From contig JARGGH010000019.1 of assembly GCA_029210945.1 (NCBI GenBank), positions 1-63,006 on the forward strand: 63,006 nt of DNA. Direction: 5' to 3'. The notes beneath the pieces were generated by a model. The model did no database searches, had not been told where the DNA came from, and saw nothing but the letters and a program-made list of their open reading frames with translations. Position numbers and translations under genes: made by a program. Below, piece after piece: positions 16,588 to 26,474 of this stretch. The DNA is from Anaerolineales bacterium (GTDB lineage Bacteria > Chloroflexota > Anaerolineae > Anaerolineales > E44-bin32). The number at the start of each line of letters is the position of its first letter. Position 1 is the first letter of the stretch.

Positions 16588-16815
16588 TCGTAATCCTCCG
16601 TTGGATTGTTCTTACCCAGTCAAACGTTACGTGAGTTAACAGTACCTCCACCGTGTAAGAAGTTTGCATATAGGACATTTGAAATCTATTAACTCGTTTG
16701 CAAACCTTCCTTTAACGCCCCTCAAATGCGGCTCATATGTGCACTTCTTATAATCGCTACACGACCTGCAATGAAACTGATCAAATGAAATAAAGCGCGT
16801 GACTGAGGTGATGTT
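16588..16815. promoter_or_regulatory. Divergent hsp20-clpB regulatory region
   Basis: AT-richer 228-base gap between two stress genes. A perfect TATAAT (16749-16754) points toward clpB, 62 bases before its ATG, which has GAGGTGAT as ribosome-binding site. I searched by eye for the CIRCE inverted repeat and the HAIR motif and did not find either, so the regulator remains unknown. Confidence 0.55.
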
Positions 16816-19431
16816 ATGAATTTGGAGCGCTATACACAGAAAGCACAGGCCGGGTTAGTGGACGCGCAGTCCATCGCCCGCGAATATGGACATGCAAGCA
16901 TCGAACCCGCCCATATCTTGCTGGCGCTCGTCCGCCAGCCTGAAGGCGTGGTCAACGCAATCGTCACACAGCTCGCAGGAGGCACTGGCCGCCTAGTCGC
17001 TGCGTTGGAAGACGATCTGTCCGGGCGCCCCAGCATGCAGGGCGGCACAGGCCAGCCCGGACTCTCTCGCCGCGCCTCGGACGCCTTAGCCGTCGCCGAG
17101 AAGCAAGCAGGCTCGATGAAGGACGAATACGTATCGACCGAACACATTCTGCTCGCGCTCGCAGGCGGACCCGAAGCCGATCGCTTGAAGTCTTTCGGGA
17201 TCACCCCCGAGGCGATTCTCAACGTGCTCACATCGATCCGCGGCTCGCAGCGTGTGGTTACTCCCAACCCCGAAGATACATTTCAGGCATTGGAGAAGTA
17301 TGGACGGGATCTCACGCAGCTGGCGCGGCGCGGCAAGCTCGATCCGGTCATTGGCCGCGATGAGGAAATTCGCCGCGTGATCCAGGTGATCTCACGCCGG
17401 ACGAAGAACAATCCGGCGTTAATCGGCGAACCCGGTGTGGGCAAAACCGCAATCGTGGAAGGCCTGGCACAGCGCATCGTCAACGGTGACGTTCCGGAAG
17501 GTCTGAAGAACCGGCGTTTAGTCCAGTTGGATATGGGTGCGCTTGTCGCCGGCTCCAAATACCGGGGCGAGTTTGAAGAGCGATTGAAGGCTGTGCTGAA
17601 GGAAATTACCGATTCGGCCGGCGAGATCATCCTCTTCCTCGATGAGATGCACACAGTTGTCGGCGCGGGAGCCGCCGAAGGCGCCATGGATGCCGGTAAT
17701 ATACTGAAGCCAATGCTGGCGCGCGGTGAACTGCACTTGATCGGCGCGACGACGCTTGATGAATACCGCAAACACATCGAGAAAGACGCCGCTCTCGAGC
17801 GGCGCTTCCAACCGGTCTTCATCGCGGAACCCAGCGTGGAAGATACGATCAGCATCCTGCGCGGATTGAAGGATCGCTACGAAGTGCACCACGGTGTCCG
17901 GATCCAGGACAGCGCCGTGATCGCCGCTGCGACGCTCTCGCATCGCTATATTTCAGATCGCTTCCTGCCGGACAAGGCGATCGATTTGATCGACGAATCG
18001 GCAGCCCGGCTCCGCACGGAGATCGATTCAAAACCCCAGGCGCTTGACGAGGTCGACCGGCAGATCATGCAGTTGGAAATCGAACGCGAGGCGCTTAAGA
18101 AAGAGAAGGACGAAGCCTCCCGCGAGCGATTGCGGCGCATTGAAAGCGAACTGGCTGATTTGCGTGAGGAATCCAACCAGCTTACGGCGCGCTGGCAAGC
18201 GGAGAAGGATGTCATCCACGAACTGCGCGCGACCAAAGAGCGCATTGAGGATACACGCTTACAGATCGAGCGCGCCGAACGCAGCTCGGATCTTGAGGAA
18301 GCCGCTCGCCTTCGCTATGGCACGCTGCGCGAACTTGAACAACAGGTCGCCGAACACGAACGGCGTCTGAAGGAGATCCAGGGCGATACACCGCTGCTCA
18401 AGGAAGAAGTTGATGCTGAAGATATCGCCGGCGTGGTGTCACGCTGGACCGGCATTCCGGTTTCAAAACTGCTCGAAGGCGAGATGCAGAAGCTGCTCCA
18501 GATGGAACAACGCATCCACCGGCGTGTGATCGGACAGGACGAAGCGATCAAGGCCGTGGCGAACGCCGTCCGCCGCTCTCGATCCGGGCTTCAGGATCCA
18601 AATCGTCCAATCGGATCGTTCATCTTCCTGGGCCCGACCGGGGTCGGCAAGACCGAATTAGCGCGTGCGCTGGCTGAATTCTTATTCGATGACGAATCTG
18701 CGATGGTGCGCATCGACATGGGCGAGTACCAGGAGAAACACACCGTATCGCGCTTGATCGGAGCGCCACCCGGATATGTCGGATATGAAGAGGGTGGACA
18801 ACTGACCGAAGCCATCCGCCGCCGGCCGTACAGCGTGATCTTGCTTGACGAGATCGAAAAAGCCCACCACGAAGTTTTCAACGTGCTGCTTCAGCTTCTC
18901 GATGACGGTCGTCTGACGGATGGGCAAGGACGCACGGTTGACTTTCGCAACGCGGTTGTCATCATGACCAGCAACCTGGGGACGGAGCTATGGGACAACC
19001 AGGAAGGTCCCAGCGACACAACAGAACGTGAAGTGCGCGATCTGTTGACCCGGCATTTCCGCCCTGAATTCCTCAACCGTGTCGACGAAATCGTCGTCTT
19101 CCATCGGCTTACCAGGGCAGACCTTAAAGAGATCGTCGACATCCAGCTGCAGCACGTTCGCAACCGTCTGCAGGAACAGGGTTATCAACTGGAGGTCAGC
19201 GAGGCTGCAAAAGCCTACCTGGCTGAGGTCGGCTACGAACCGGTTTACGGCGCACGCCCGCTGAAGCGCGCCATTCAGCGCGAGCTCCAGGATCCGCTTG
19301 CGATGGAGATGCTGGCCGGCGAGGTCAAAGCCGGCGACATAATCCGGGTCGATCGTGGCGAAGCGGGGCTCACATTTCACCCCCCTTCGAGCTTCGGAGG
19401 CCCTCGAAGCAGCCTGAACCCGGGCAAATGA
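16816..19431 (+). CDS. clpB: ATP-dependent disaggregase ClpB
   Basis: Hexameric AAA+ disaggregase that threads aggregated protein with DnaK/DnaJ help. 871 residues, the normal length. It shows the double Clp N-domain (1-145), the first AAA+ module with [19 protein letters not shown], the coiled-coil M domain (about 410-525), and the second AAA+ module with [19 protein letters not shown] and [19 protein letters not shown]. The M domain separates it from ClpA/ClpC. It is monocistronic with its own promoter and terminator. Confidence 0.97.
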   Translation: MNLERYTQKAQAGLVDAQSIAREYGHASIEPAHILLALVRQPEGVVNAIVTQLAGGTGRLVAALEDDLSGRPSMQGGTGQPGLSRRASDALAVAEKQAGSMKDEYVSTEHILLALAGGPEADRLKSFGITPEAILNVLTSIRGSQRVVTPNPEDTFQALEKYGRDLTQLARRGKLDPVIGRDEEIRRVIQVISRRTKNNPALIGEPGVGKTAIVEGLAQRIVNGDVPEGLKNRRLVQLDMGALVAGSKYRGEFEERLKAVLKEITDSAGEIILFLDEMHTVVGAGAAEGAMDAGNILKPMLARGELHLIGATTLDEYRKHIEKDAALERRFQPVFIAEPSVEDTISILRGLKDRYEVHHGVRIQDSAVIAAATLSHRYISDRFLPDKAIDLIDESAARLRTEIDSKPQALDEVDRQIMQLEIEREALKKEKDEASRERLRRIESELADLREESNQLTARWQAEKDVIHELRATKERIEDTRLQIERAERSSDLEEAARLRYGTLRELEQQVAEHERRLKEIQGDTPLLKEEVDAEDIAGVVSRWTGIPVSKLLEGEMQKLLQMEQRIHRRVIGQDEAIKAVANAVRRSRSGLQDPNRPIGSFIFLGPTGVGKTELARALAEFLFDDESAMVRIDMGEYQEKHTVSRLIGAPPGYVGYEEGGQLTEAIRRRPYSVILLDEIEKAHHEVFNVLLQLLDDGRLTDGQGRTVDFRNAVVIMTSNLGTELWDNQEGPSDTTEREVRDLLTRHFRPEFLNRVDEIVVFHRLTRADLKEIVDIQLQHVRNRLQEQGYQLEVSEAAKAYLAEVGYEPVYGARPLKRAIQRELQDPLAMEMLAGEVKAGDIIRVDRGEAGLTFHPPSSFGGPRSSLNPGK

Positions 19432-19433
19432 CA

Positions 19434-19470
19434 AATACGCCGGCTCGTATGGGCCGGCGTATTCCTTTTA
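19434..19470 (+). terminator. Rho-independent terminator behind clpB
   Basis: A perfect 11-base stem (19434-19444 with 19453-19463) and an eight-base loop are followed by CCTTTTA. It lies three bases after the clpB stop. Confidence 0.8.
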
Positions 19471-19486
19471 TTCCGGTCAATCCAAA

Positions 19487-20452
19487 TTACCAGTGCGATG
19501 TGAGGTAGACGAGCATCTCACCGATTAACTGTTCCCATGTCGCCCCTTCGTGCCCGCCAGGGACGGTCGTGTAGCGGTGCGCTGCCCCGCGTTCTGTAAG
19601 GACTGCATGCAAACGCTGTGTTTCAGCGGCGGACGAATCAACATCCCCGCTGGCCAGAAAAATATGTTCGGGAAGTTCATCCTTGCTCGCCGCCAGCTCG
19701 ATCGGATCGTAGGCCAGCCGCGCATCATTAACTTCGAGCGCCGGGCTTAACCCACCCACTCCATCGAACGCCTCCGGGTGGGTAAAAGCAATTTCCAGCG
19801 CCCAAACACCACCACGCGAGATGCCGGCGATCGAGCGCGCCTCTGGACGGGTGCTGATCGCGTAACGCGATTCGATAACAGGAACCAGCGCCGATAAAAA
19901 CTCGCCCTCATACGATCCGGGCCCACCATCGGTCTGGCTGAAGAGCGGTTCAGGTTGCTGGGGCATCACCAACACCAGTTCTGCGAGTTCTCCGGTCTGG
20001 ATTCTTTCATCCACGAACTGGTCGACGCCTAAGATCGTCCAGTGCTTTTCATCTTGTGGCTTGCCGTGAAGCAGAAAGAGCACTGGATACTCACCCCGGT
20101 CAGGATAACAAGGGGGCAGGTAGACCAGCACCGGGATGTATTCACCCAGCAGCTGGCTCGAATATTCGGTTCGCTCAACGCGACCACTCGCCTCTTCACA
20201 TGCCGGAAATCCTGTCTGCCCCGTGCTTCCAGGGGTCACAGCAGGAGCTTGGGTTGATGCAGGCGGTGAGCCTACGCCCCTATTGTCAAGTCCAGGATCG
20301 ACGTTCGCGCCTGGCGAAGCCGTTGGAACTGCCCGCAAGGGGGGTTCCGCAGGCAGTTTTCCAAAAGTACAGGAAGCGAGTGAAAGCAGCGTCGCAATGA
20401 GCACAACTCGATTGCTTCGCAGGGATCGGGCGGGTGATTGCAGCAAGCGCAT
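19487..20452 (-). CDS. Secreted alpha/beta-hydrolase, esterase D/Fes-like lipoprotein
   Basis: Predicted extracytoplasmic esterase (321 residues). The signal peptide ends in a lipobox, LLSLASC, around residue 28, followed by a Pro/Thr/Ser-rich linker to about residue 85. The hydrolase domain shows the oxyanion region PVLFLLHGKPQDEKHW, the nucleophile elbow GISRGG, and the catalytic His near the end in VPGGHEGATW. This is the putative esterase family that includes enterochelin esterase-like proteins; the substrate is unknown. It diverges from the spermidine-synthase-like gene. Confidence 0.82.
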   Translation of the reverse strand: MRLLQSPARSLRSNRVVLIATLLSLASCTFGKLPAEPPLRAVPTASPGANVDPGLDNRGVGSPPASTQAPAVTPGSTGQTGFPACEEASGRVERTEYSSQLLGEYIPVLVYLPPCYPDRGEYPVLFLLHGKPQDEKHWTILGVDQFVDERIQTGELAELVLVMPQQPEPLFSQTDGGPGSYEGEFLSALVPVIESRYAISTRPEARSIAGISRGGVWALEIAFTHPEAFDGVGGLSPALEVNDARLAYDPIELAASKDELPEHIFLASGDVDSSAAETQRLHAVLTERGAAHRYTTVPGGHEGATWEQLIGEMLVYLTSHW

Positions 20453-20555
20453 GGAGAACGTATGCTCCTTGAAACGAAGAGGCTGCTACAGGCCATCAAT
20501 GCAATCATACTCGAAGACCACCGCCGGATGAACGGGCCAGAAGTACGAGGTGCTG

Positions 20556-20561
20556 TAGAAT
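20556..20561 (+). promoter_or_regulatory. -10 box of spermidine-synthase-like gene
   Basis: TAGAAT ends 10 bases before the ATG at 20572 and no Shine-Dalgarno sequence lies between, which suggests a leaderless transcript. Confidence 0.4.
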
Positions 20562-20571
20562 CAGATTGACC

Positions 20572-23013
20572 ATGTGGCGCATCAACACACGTCTGACCTC
20601 GGGGATCGTCCTGATCTCAGCCGCCAGTCTGGCATACGAGATCACCCTCACCCGGCTATTCGCGGTGCAGCAGTTCTATCATTTCGCGTTCGTTGTCATC
20701 AGCATCGCTACGATGGGGTTTGCAGCAAGCGGGTTACTGCTTTCCATGCGCAAAACCCAGCCTGCCCCGTCTCTGCTCGCGTTCTGTTTTTCGGGCGCCG
20801 TCCTGATTGCATACATCACGATTAACAAACTGCCGTTTGATTCGTTCAGCATTGCCTGGGATGCCCGCCAGTGGTGGGTTTTGCTGCTTTATTTCTCGGT
20901 ATCAGGAACTCCTTTTCTGGCAGCGGGATGGGCGATCGGGGCTGCACTCGATGCTGCCGGCACCGATGCCTATCGCCCGTATGCAGCCAACATGATCGGG
21001 GCTGCAGCCGGATGCCCGCTCGCTCTGGCGGCGATCGACCAACTGGGAGGCGAGGGCGCCGTTGGGCTTGTCATCTCGATCGGCATCCTCGCCGGCAGCC
21101 TGCTGCTCGACAGGAAACACGATGCCATCCCTCTCATCCTGCTGGCGATCTTGATCGTGGCCATATTCAGTATCCCGATCCAACCCCTCCGGCTGGCGCT
21201 CTCTCCGTACAAACCGCTGAGCAGCGCACGTCTTGCCAACGACGCGAGGCTCAGCGTCACAGACTGGGGACCGACCGCTCGTCTCGACATCGTGGAGAGC
21301 CCGGGCATTCACAGCTTCCCGGGTCTGAGCCTCAACACAACAGCCGACCTGCCCGAGCAGGCAGGTGCGTTTCTGGATGGCGAAGGGCCGCTTCCGGTCA
21401 CACATCTCGCTCCCGATGATCCCCTCGCCACTGAGATCAACGAGCGGCTTCCCTCCTCCATCGCATACTCGCTGCGTTCGAGCCAGACCGCACTCATCCT
21501 CGATTGGGGAGCAGGGACGCCTGCTCTGTTTGCGCTCACCCGACCGGGGATAAGCGTCTGGCTTCCGGAGGATCAACCCATGCTGACGGATTTTCTGCGG
21601 GATGAATACGCAGCCTACAACTTCGAACTCTTCGCTCATGAAAATCTGTTTGTGATTGAGCGTGCCAGTCGCAGCGTTCTGGCTGATCGAGCGCGCAGCT
21701 ATGACGTCATCGAGTTCGCCCTCAGCGACATGTTTCAACCAGTCACCTCAGGGGCGTTCAGCCTTGGAGAAGACTACCTGCTCACCGTCGATGCCTTCAC
21801 CGACGCGTGGAACCGCCTGAACGCCGACGGGGTGCTCGTGATCACGCGCTGGATTGGAACGCCACCGAGCGAATCGGCGCGCACCTGGAACACAGTGCTC
21901 ACAGCCCTCCGTCACGCCTGCGTTGACGACATCGAGGAACATGTCATCGCGTTCCGCGGCATTCGCACAGCCACCATGATCGTTTCACCGCAAGAGTTCA
22001 GCGCCGCTGAACTCTATCACATGCGGCGGTTTCTCGAACGCAATGCGTTTGACCCTCTGATCCTTCCAGACCTGGATCCCGGTGAGGTCAACCAGTTCAA
22101 CCGGCTCCCGGAACCTGTTTACCATGAACTTTTCACGGCCTTACTTAACGAGCCAGGAGAAACGGTGAGCAAGTATGCGTTTCGATTGGACGCGCCCGGA
22201 GATGACAAGCCTTATTTCAATCATTTCTTCCGCTGGGGACAAACGCCGGAGGTGCTCGCCTCGCTAGGTCTTTTCTGGCAGCCGTTCGGCGGCAGCGGCT
22301 ATTTCGTGCTTCTGGTCCTGATGGGATTGATGCTTTTCCTGGCGGCTCTCCTGATCGTCTTCTCACTGCTGTCCGGGAGCCGTACTCACGTTGCTCAGCG
22401 GCCCGATATGCAAGCGCTGCTCTACTTCGCAGCGCTGGGATCGGGCTACCTGCTGGTCGAAATTCCCCTCATCCAGCGATTTACGCTGCTGCTGGACCAC
22501 CCGGCACAAGCGCTGGCGGGTGTGCTCTTCGTGCTTCTCTTCGGCTCAGGGATCGGCAGTTGGCTCTCGCCCCGCCTTAGCCTGAAGCGCGCGCTGCTCG
22601 CATTGCTCATCTACCTCGGATTCATTTTGTCGTTTAGCTCGGATCTGATCGACCTGTTGCTGCCCGCGCCAGCACTGGTCAGATGGAGTGCGCTGGTCTT
22701 GATCTTGCTCCCGCTGGGCACCCTGATGGGAGTCCCATTCGCCGCAGGCCTGCAGCGCCTGGAGAACAACCATCCCGGTTGGATCCCCTGGGCCTGGGCG
22801 GTCAACGGGGCTTTTTCAGGCATCAGCGGTGTCGCTGCGGCGATGATCGCCCTGGATGCTGGGTTTCGGGCCACCCTCGCTGCAGGATGGATCGCCTATG
22901 CGCTGGCGGCCAAGTCCCGCAATCTGCAATCCAACGGACTCCGAGGTGGTATCGATGAAAACATCGCTGTAAAACAAAAATACCCCGGCGGGAACCGGGA
23001 TACGATCAGTTAA
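20572..23013 (+). CDS. Polytopic membrane protein with spermidine-synthase-like core
   Basis: About 813 residues. Seven or so membrane helices fill residues 10-210. A soluble region (about 215-560) with a Rossmann-type methyltransferase/spermidine-synthase fold follows, e.g. TALILDWGAGTPALFAL and YDVIEFALSDMFQP. Six or so further helices end the protein. The LAYEITLTRLFAV opening is typical of these membrane spermidine-synthase-like proteins. The usual glycine-rich binding loop appears altered, so catalytic activity is uncertain. The ATG at 20572 is preferred over the TTG at 20566. Confidence 0.75.
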   Translation: MWRINTRLTSGIVLISAASLAYEITLTRLFAVQQFYHFAFVVISIATMGFAASGLLLSMRKTQPAPSLLAFCFSGAVLIAYITINKLPFDSFSIAWDARQWWVLLLYFSVSGTPFLAAGWAIGAALDAAGTDAYRPYAANMIGAAAGCPLALAAIDQLGGEGAVGLVISIGILAGSLLLDRKHDAIPLILLAILIVAIFSIPIQPLRLALSPYKPLSSARLANDARLSVTDWGPTARLDIVESPGIHSFPGLSLNTTADLPEQAGAFLDGEGPLPVTHLAPDDPLATEINERLPSSIAYSLRSSQTALILDWGAGTPALFALTRPGISVWLPEDQPMLTDFLRDEYAAYNFELFAHENLFVIERASRSVLADRARSYDVIEFALSDMFQPVTSGAFSLGEDYLLTVDAFTDAWNRLNADGVLVITRWIGTPPSESARTWNTVLTALRHACVDDIEEHVIAFRGIRTATMIVSPQEFSAAELYHMRRFLERNAFDPLILPDLDPGEVNQFNRLPEPVYHELFTALLNEPGETVSKYAFRLDAPGDDKPYFNHFFRWGQTPEVLASLGLFWQPFGGSGYFVLLVLMGLMLFLAALLIVFSLLSGSRTHVAQRPDMQALLYFAALGSGYLLVEIPLIQRFTLLLDHPAQALAGVLFVLLFGSGIGSWLSPRLSLKRALLALLIYLGFILSFSSDLIDLLLPAPALVRWSALVLILLPLGTLMGVPFAAGLQRLENNHPGWIPWAWAVNGAFSGISGVAAAMIALDAGFRATLAAGWIAYALAAKSRNLQSNGLRGGIDENIAVKQKYPGGNRDTIS

Positions 23014-23033
23014 ACGCCATCGCCTATCGCCAG

Positions 23034-23798
23034 CTAATCTACATCTTCAGCCCGCGTAAAAGGCACAAAGCGCACACCACCGAGACTCTCAGATTGGACT
23101 TCCTCCTCGGAAATTCGCGTAATGCGCCATAACTCCTGATAGCCTCCAACCGGGCCGACCGGGATGACCATCACAGCGCCAACTTTGAGTTGCTCCAATA
23201 GTGGCTGGGGGACATGATCCGGCGCAGCGGTTACAAGGATCCCGTCAAATGGAGCCTGCTCGGGCCACCCGAAGTACCCATCCGCATTCCGGACCGAAAC
23301 CTGGTCGTAGCCCAGATCATCCAGGCTTTCGCGGGCTCGTTCGGCCAACGGCTCGATGATTTCGATGGAATACACTTCCATGCCCATCTCCGCCAGCACC
23401 GCAGCCTGGTATCCGGAACCGGTCCCGATTTCGAGCACCTTCTCGCCCGGACTCACACCAAGTTCCTGTGACATCAGCGCCACGATGTAGGGCTGCGAAA
23501 TCGTCTGGCCAAAGCCGATCGGAAGCGGGTGGTTGGCATAGGATTGGTCGAGGTATTCATCCGGCACAAATTCATGCCGGGGCGTTGTACGCATCGCATC
23601 AATGACCAAGTCTGATTCGATGCCATAGCCGATGACGCCCTGCCGGACCATCCTCTCTCGCTCTTCCTGAAATGAATCTCCGCTCGGCCCGCCGACCCCA
23701 TTCGCAGAGGAAGGTGTCAGGGCTGCAGGTGCAGGCGCACAACCCGCGAGCAGGGTTGTCCAGAGAATCAAAAAGAGGGTGGTGTGTCTGGTAAACAT
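23034..23798 (-). CDS. pcm: Protein-L-isoaspartate O-methyltransferase with lipoprotein signal
   Basis: Repairs isoaspartyl residues in aged protein using S-adenosylmethionine. The PCMT domain is complete: the substrate region TPRHEFVPDEYLDQSYANHP with GFGQTISQPYIVALM, and the AdoMet-binding loop VLEIGTGSGYQAAVLAEMG. About 30 residues precede it and form a signal peptide with a lipobox, LLAGC, at around residue 20, followed by an Ala/Pro/Ser linker. This predicts an enzyme anchored outside the cytoplasm, where its cofactor is not expected. The ATG at 23798 follows AGAGGGTGG; a GTG at 23810 is the alternative. Confidence 0.88.
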   Translation of the reverse strand: MFTRHTTLFLILWTTLLAGCAPAPAALTPSSANGVGGPSGDSFQEERERMVRQGVIGYGIESDLVIDAMRTTPRHEFVPDEYLDQSYANHPLPIGFGQTISQPYIVALMSQELGVSPGEKVLEIGTGSGYQAAVLAEMGMEVYSIEIIEPLAERARESLDDLGYDQVSVRNADGYFGWPEQAPFDGILVTAAPDHVPQPLLEQLKVGAVMVIPVGPVGGYQELWRITRISEEEVQSESLGGVRFVPFTRAEDVD

Positions 23799-23834
23799 CG
23801 CGACATCCACCCTCTATTGTAGTGCAAGATGCTG

Positions 23835-24245
23835 CTACACTCGGACGCGCTCCATCCTGATTGTGTTAATGTTGAAATCCGGCGGGGTTTCGAAATGCTT
23901 TTTCACGGCGCACAACTCCGCCGAGCGGACAAGTGAGTCGCGATATTTCTCTGGAAAATCCTCAGGGACTTCGATCTCCAGATCGATTTGCGCCACCATC
24001 CCGGTGACTGGATTGCTGTGCATTCGCTGCCGGATGCGAATGCCATCGGTTGGCAGTCCGCGCTGACGCAGGAAACCCAGGACGTAGATGCCGGCACAGG
24101 TGCCGATCGAAGCCAGGAAAACCGCGAACGGCGTGGGCGCCGAACCCTCACCACCACCCATCGGAGGTTGGTCGGTTCGGACAGTATAGGGTCCGAATTG
24201 TGCGTCTACGCGCGCGCCGCCGGGGAAAGTAATATCCATCTCCAC
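23835..24245 (-). CDS. OsmC/Ohr family protein
   Basis: 136-residue protein of the OsmC superfamily, whose members are thiol peroxidases or proteins of unknown activity. Visible features are the opening MDITFPGGARVDAQFG, the helix with FAVFLASIGTCAGIYVLGFL carrying one Cys, and a later LCAVKKHF with the second conserved Cys. This pattern is closer to the YhfA/OsmC-like branch than to Ohr. It lies between isoaspartyl methyltransferase and the FHA gene on the same strand. Confidence 0.85.
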   Translation of the reverse strand: MEMDITFPGGARVDAQFGPYTVRTDQPPMGGGEGSAPTPFAVFLASIGTCAGIYVLGFLRQRGLPTDGIRIRQRMHSNPVTGMVAQIDLEIEVPEDFPEKYRDSLVRSAELCAVKKHFETPPDFNINTIRMERVRV

Positions 24246-24352
24246 AAGCAGTAACTCCTTCTGATTATGACTCGTTGATAGTCATTCGATGCGTCGATAG
24301 ACGAGAGGTTACATCTGAGGGAGGATAAGTCAGAGCAGAGGCAGCTTCAAGC

Positions 24353-24377
24353 AAAACGGGCGGCCGGTCGCCGCCCG
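24353..24377 (-). terminator. Rho-independent terminator behind FHA gene
   Basis: Eight-base GC stem (24357-24364 with 24370-24377) followed on the minus strand by TTTTGCTT. It separates the FHA gene from osmC. Confidence 0.75.
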
Positions 24378-24408
24378 TCGATAAGTGTTGGCATGCTCGC
24401 TTCGTCGT

Positions 24409-24990
24409 TTAATAGAACCCGAGGAAGCGCAGCGGAGCGTAGAGGACATCCGGGTAAACGGCGTCCATGAACCATAAGACACCGCCGCAAGCCAGGATCA
24501 GGACAAAGCAGCCGATCCCGGCGAGCATCCAGGGTGAACGGCGTTTCTTTTCCACGGACGCGGCCGGAGGTGCAGGTTGAGGGCTTCCCGGGACGGGTGC
24601 CTGTGGTGCAGGGCGCGCTTGAGCCTCGCGCACCGTCGCGGGCGATTCGGCTGCCGGGCTGGCGACCGTCGCCGCTGCTTCTGGTGCCACCGCGTCGAAC
24701 GTGATCGTCACGGTCTCACCAAACGCGATCAGGTCACCGGGGTTCAGGATGCGCGGTGTCGTCAGGCGCTCACCGTTGACAAACGTCCCATTGGTCGAAC
24801 CCAGATCCTCCAGGACATAGCCCCCGGGCGTGCGCGTAATCCGGGCGTGCTGTCTGGAAACCTCGGCATCCCCGATGACGACGTCGTTCGTCACATCGCG
24901 TCCAATCAGACTGACTTCCTTGGTTAATTCGGTGACGGTACCCGGGTTTGGACCGGTTCGGACGATTATACGAAAGGCAGATGATGTCAT
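24409..24990 (-). CDS. FHA domain protein with C-terminal membrane anchor
   Basis: 193 residues. The forkhead-associated domain (about 8-95) binds phosphothreonine; its core is visible as SLIGRDVTNDVVI, VSRQHARI and DLGSTNGTFVNGERL. A Pro/Ala-rich linker leads to a membrane helix (about 160-180, SPWMLAGIGCFVLILACGGV) and a short tail. It is thus a membrane-tethered phosphopeptide adaptor with its FHA domain most likely in the cytoplasm. No Ser/Thr kinase is in the window. AGGAGG precedes the ATG. Confidence 0.85.
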   Translation of the reverse strand: MTSSAFRIIVRTGPNPGTVTELTKEVSLIGRDVTNDVVIGDAEVSRQHARITRTPGGYVLEDLGSTNGTFVNGERLTTPRILNPGDLIAFGETVTITFDAVAPEAAATVASPAAESPATVREAQARPAPQAPVPGSPQPAPPAASVEKKRRSPWMLAGIGCFVLILACGGVLWFMDAVYPDVLYAPLRFLGFY

Positions 24991-25040
24991 GATGCCTCCT
25001 GACTGACTCGGCGCAAGTGTACATTTTCAGAGTACATGAG

Positions 25041-26366
25041 TCAACTGGGCAGATTGTCCTTCCGCTCCACTTCCAGACGCAAACCCTCCACCGCGACGAC
25101 CACGATCTCCGTATCTGCGGGGATCCTCTCGCCCTTGCTCGCCTTCGCATTCCAGAGTTCACCCGCGACATGTACCAAGCCCGTCGGCGCGAGGTCAACA
25201 CGGGTCGTTCCAGAACGTCCCACGAGCGATTCCACACCGACCTCAGGGCGTTTCATCTGGGCGCGGATAGCAAATGTGATGATCGTCATGAAAAATGCCG
25301 CCGTCACCAGCCCCGTCCCCAGAACGAGCGGCACCGAGACCCGAAAGAAGCTCGGTGTGGAAGGAGTGTTAAACAGAACCAGCGCACCCACGATGAACGA
25401 AGCCAGGCCCGCAATCGTCAACGCACCGTGTGTAGGCGCCTTGATCTCCAGGAGGAATAAGACGAATGAGGTCGCCATAAATACCAGACCGAACCAGTTC
25501 ACCGGCAGAATCCCAAGGCCATAGATACCCAGTGCAAGGCAAGCCACCCCGATAAAGCCGGCCACCCAGCCTCCGGGGCTCGAGAGCTCAATCAACACCG
25601 CTTGCACGCCGACGGTGATCAGTAGAAAAACGATGTTCGGATTGGTCAGCACCTGCAGGAAGCGCTCAATGAAGCGCTGGGGAATTTCCGTGACCTGCGC
25701 GCCGTCAGTCTCTAACACGCGGCCACCCAGGCCGGCGATCTCGTAACCATGCAGCGCCCGCAGCAGCTCATCGACATCGCTGGCGATGAAGTCAATTAAG
25801 CCAGCCTGTAATGCTTCTTCAGCTGAGACCGCCCTGGCGCTTTCAATCGTTTCCTCGGCCAGCGCCACAGCCGATTCTCCGCGCCGCTCCGCCAGCCCAC
25901 GGATGGTCGCTTTCAGGATCTCCTTCTGCTTGACCTCGATCGTCTCTCCCAGATCTTCCCCTTGCCCGCCCACCGGGCTTGCGGCGCCAATCGCCGTCTC
26001 GGGTGCCATCGCCGCAACATGCCCCGCCAGGGTGATGACGGTGCCAGCACTGCCCGCGATGGCACCGCGCGGTGCAACGTACACGATAACTGGGACATCG
26101 CTTGCACGGATCGCCTGCACCATGCGGTTCATCAAATCGACAGATCCGCCGGGCGTGTCAATCTGAAAGATCAACGCTTCCGCGTTCTCTTCCTCGGCCG
26201 TTGAGATACCACGCGAGAGGTATTCAACCATTGCAGGGGTCAGCGGTCCCTGAGTCTCGAGCAGCAGCACGGTCGAATCGCTTTGAGCACCCACCTGTGT
26301 CGGAAGGACAAACAGCAGCAGAGCGAAAGAGACATAAACCCAGAAAAACGGTTTCATGATCTTCAT
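25041..26366 (-). CDS. NfeD family membrane serine protease (full-length, ClpP-class)
   Basis: 441 residues with three parts: a signal peptide (1-28), a ClpP/SppA-like protease domain (about 30-220) with QIDTPGGSVDLMNRMVQA and the catalytic Ser in GAIAGSAGTVITLAGH, then four to five membrane helices (about 235-370) and a soluble OB-fold (about 380-440, SLVGRSGTTRVDLAPTG). This is the long NfeD form that degrades membrane-associated or stomatin-type partners; no stomatin gene is adjacent. ATG 26366 lies eight bases after a perfect TATAAT, consistent with leaderless translation; the ATG at 26357 is the alternative. Confidence 0.88.
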   Translation of the reverse strand: MKIMKPFFWVYVSFALLLFVLPTQVGAQSDSTVLLLETQGPLTPAMVEYLSRGISTAEEENAEALIFQIDTPGGSVDLMNRMVQAIRASDVPVIVYVAPRGAIAGSAGTVITLAGHVAAMAPETAIGAASPVGGQGEDLGETIEVKQKEILKATIRGLAERRGESAVALAEETIESARAVSAEEALQAGLIDFIASDVDELLRALHGYEIAGLGGRVLETDGAQVTEIPQRFIERFLQVLTNPNIVFLLITVGVQAVLIELSSPGGWVAGFIGVACLALGIYGLGILPVNWFGLVFMATSFVLFLLEIKAPTHGALTIAGLASFIVGALVLFNTPSTPSFFRVSVPLVLGTGLVTAAFFMTIITFAIRAQMKRPEVGVESLVGRSGTTRVDLAPTGLVHVAGELWNAKASKGERIPADTEIVVVAVEGLRLEVERKDNLPS

Positions 26367-26374
26367 CAGGTTAA

Positions 26375-26380
26375 ATTATA
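26375..26380 (-). promoter_or_regulatory. -10 box of nfeD
   Basis: TATAAT on the minus strand (26380-26375), ending eight bases before the ATG at 26366, with no ribosome-binding site between. Confidence 0.5.
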
Positions 26381-26428
26381 GCCGTAATTTCCCGGCCGCT
26401 TGCCGTTTGTCCTGCCCGGCGTCTGCTT

Positions 26429-26434
26429 TATAAT
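26429..26434 (+). promoter_or_regulatory. -10 box of NERD-like gene
   Basis: TATAAT located 40 bases before the ATG at 26475, so this mRNA would have an ordinary leader. Confidence 0.4.
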
Positions 26435-26474
26435 GACCTGTAAGCGATTTACATGCTCCGATAAAAGAAAGCTT

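Noticed and set aside
16588..16815. CIRCE or HAIR heat-shock operator between hsp20 and clpB
   Set aside because: No TTAGCACTC-N9-GAGTGCTAA or CTTGAGT-N7-ACTCAAG inverted repeat found by eye.
20902..21738. 278-codon minus-strand frame inside the spermidine-synthase-like gene
   Set aside because: Highly charged, low-similarity translation typical of antisense reading of GC-rich genes.
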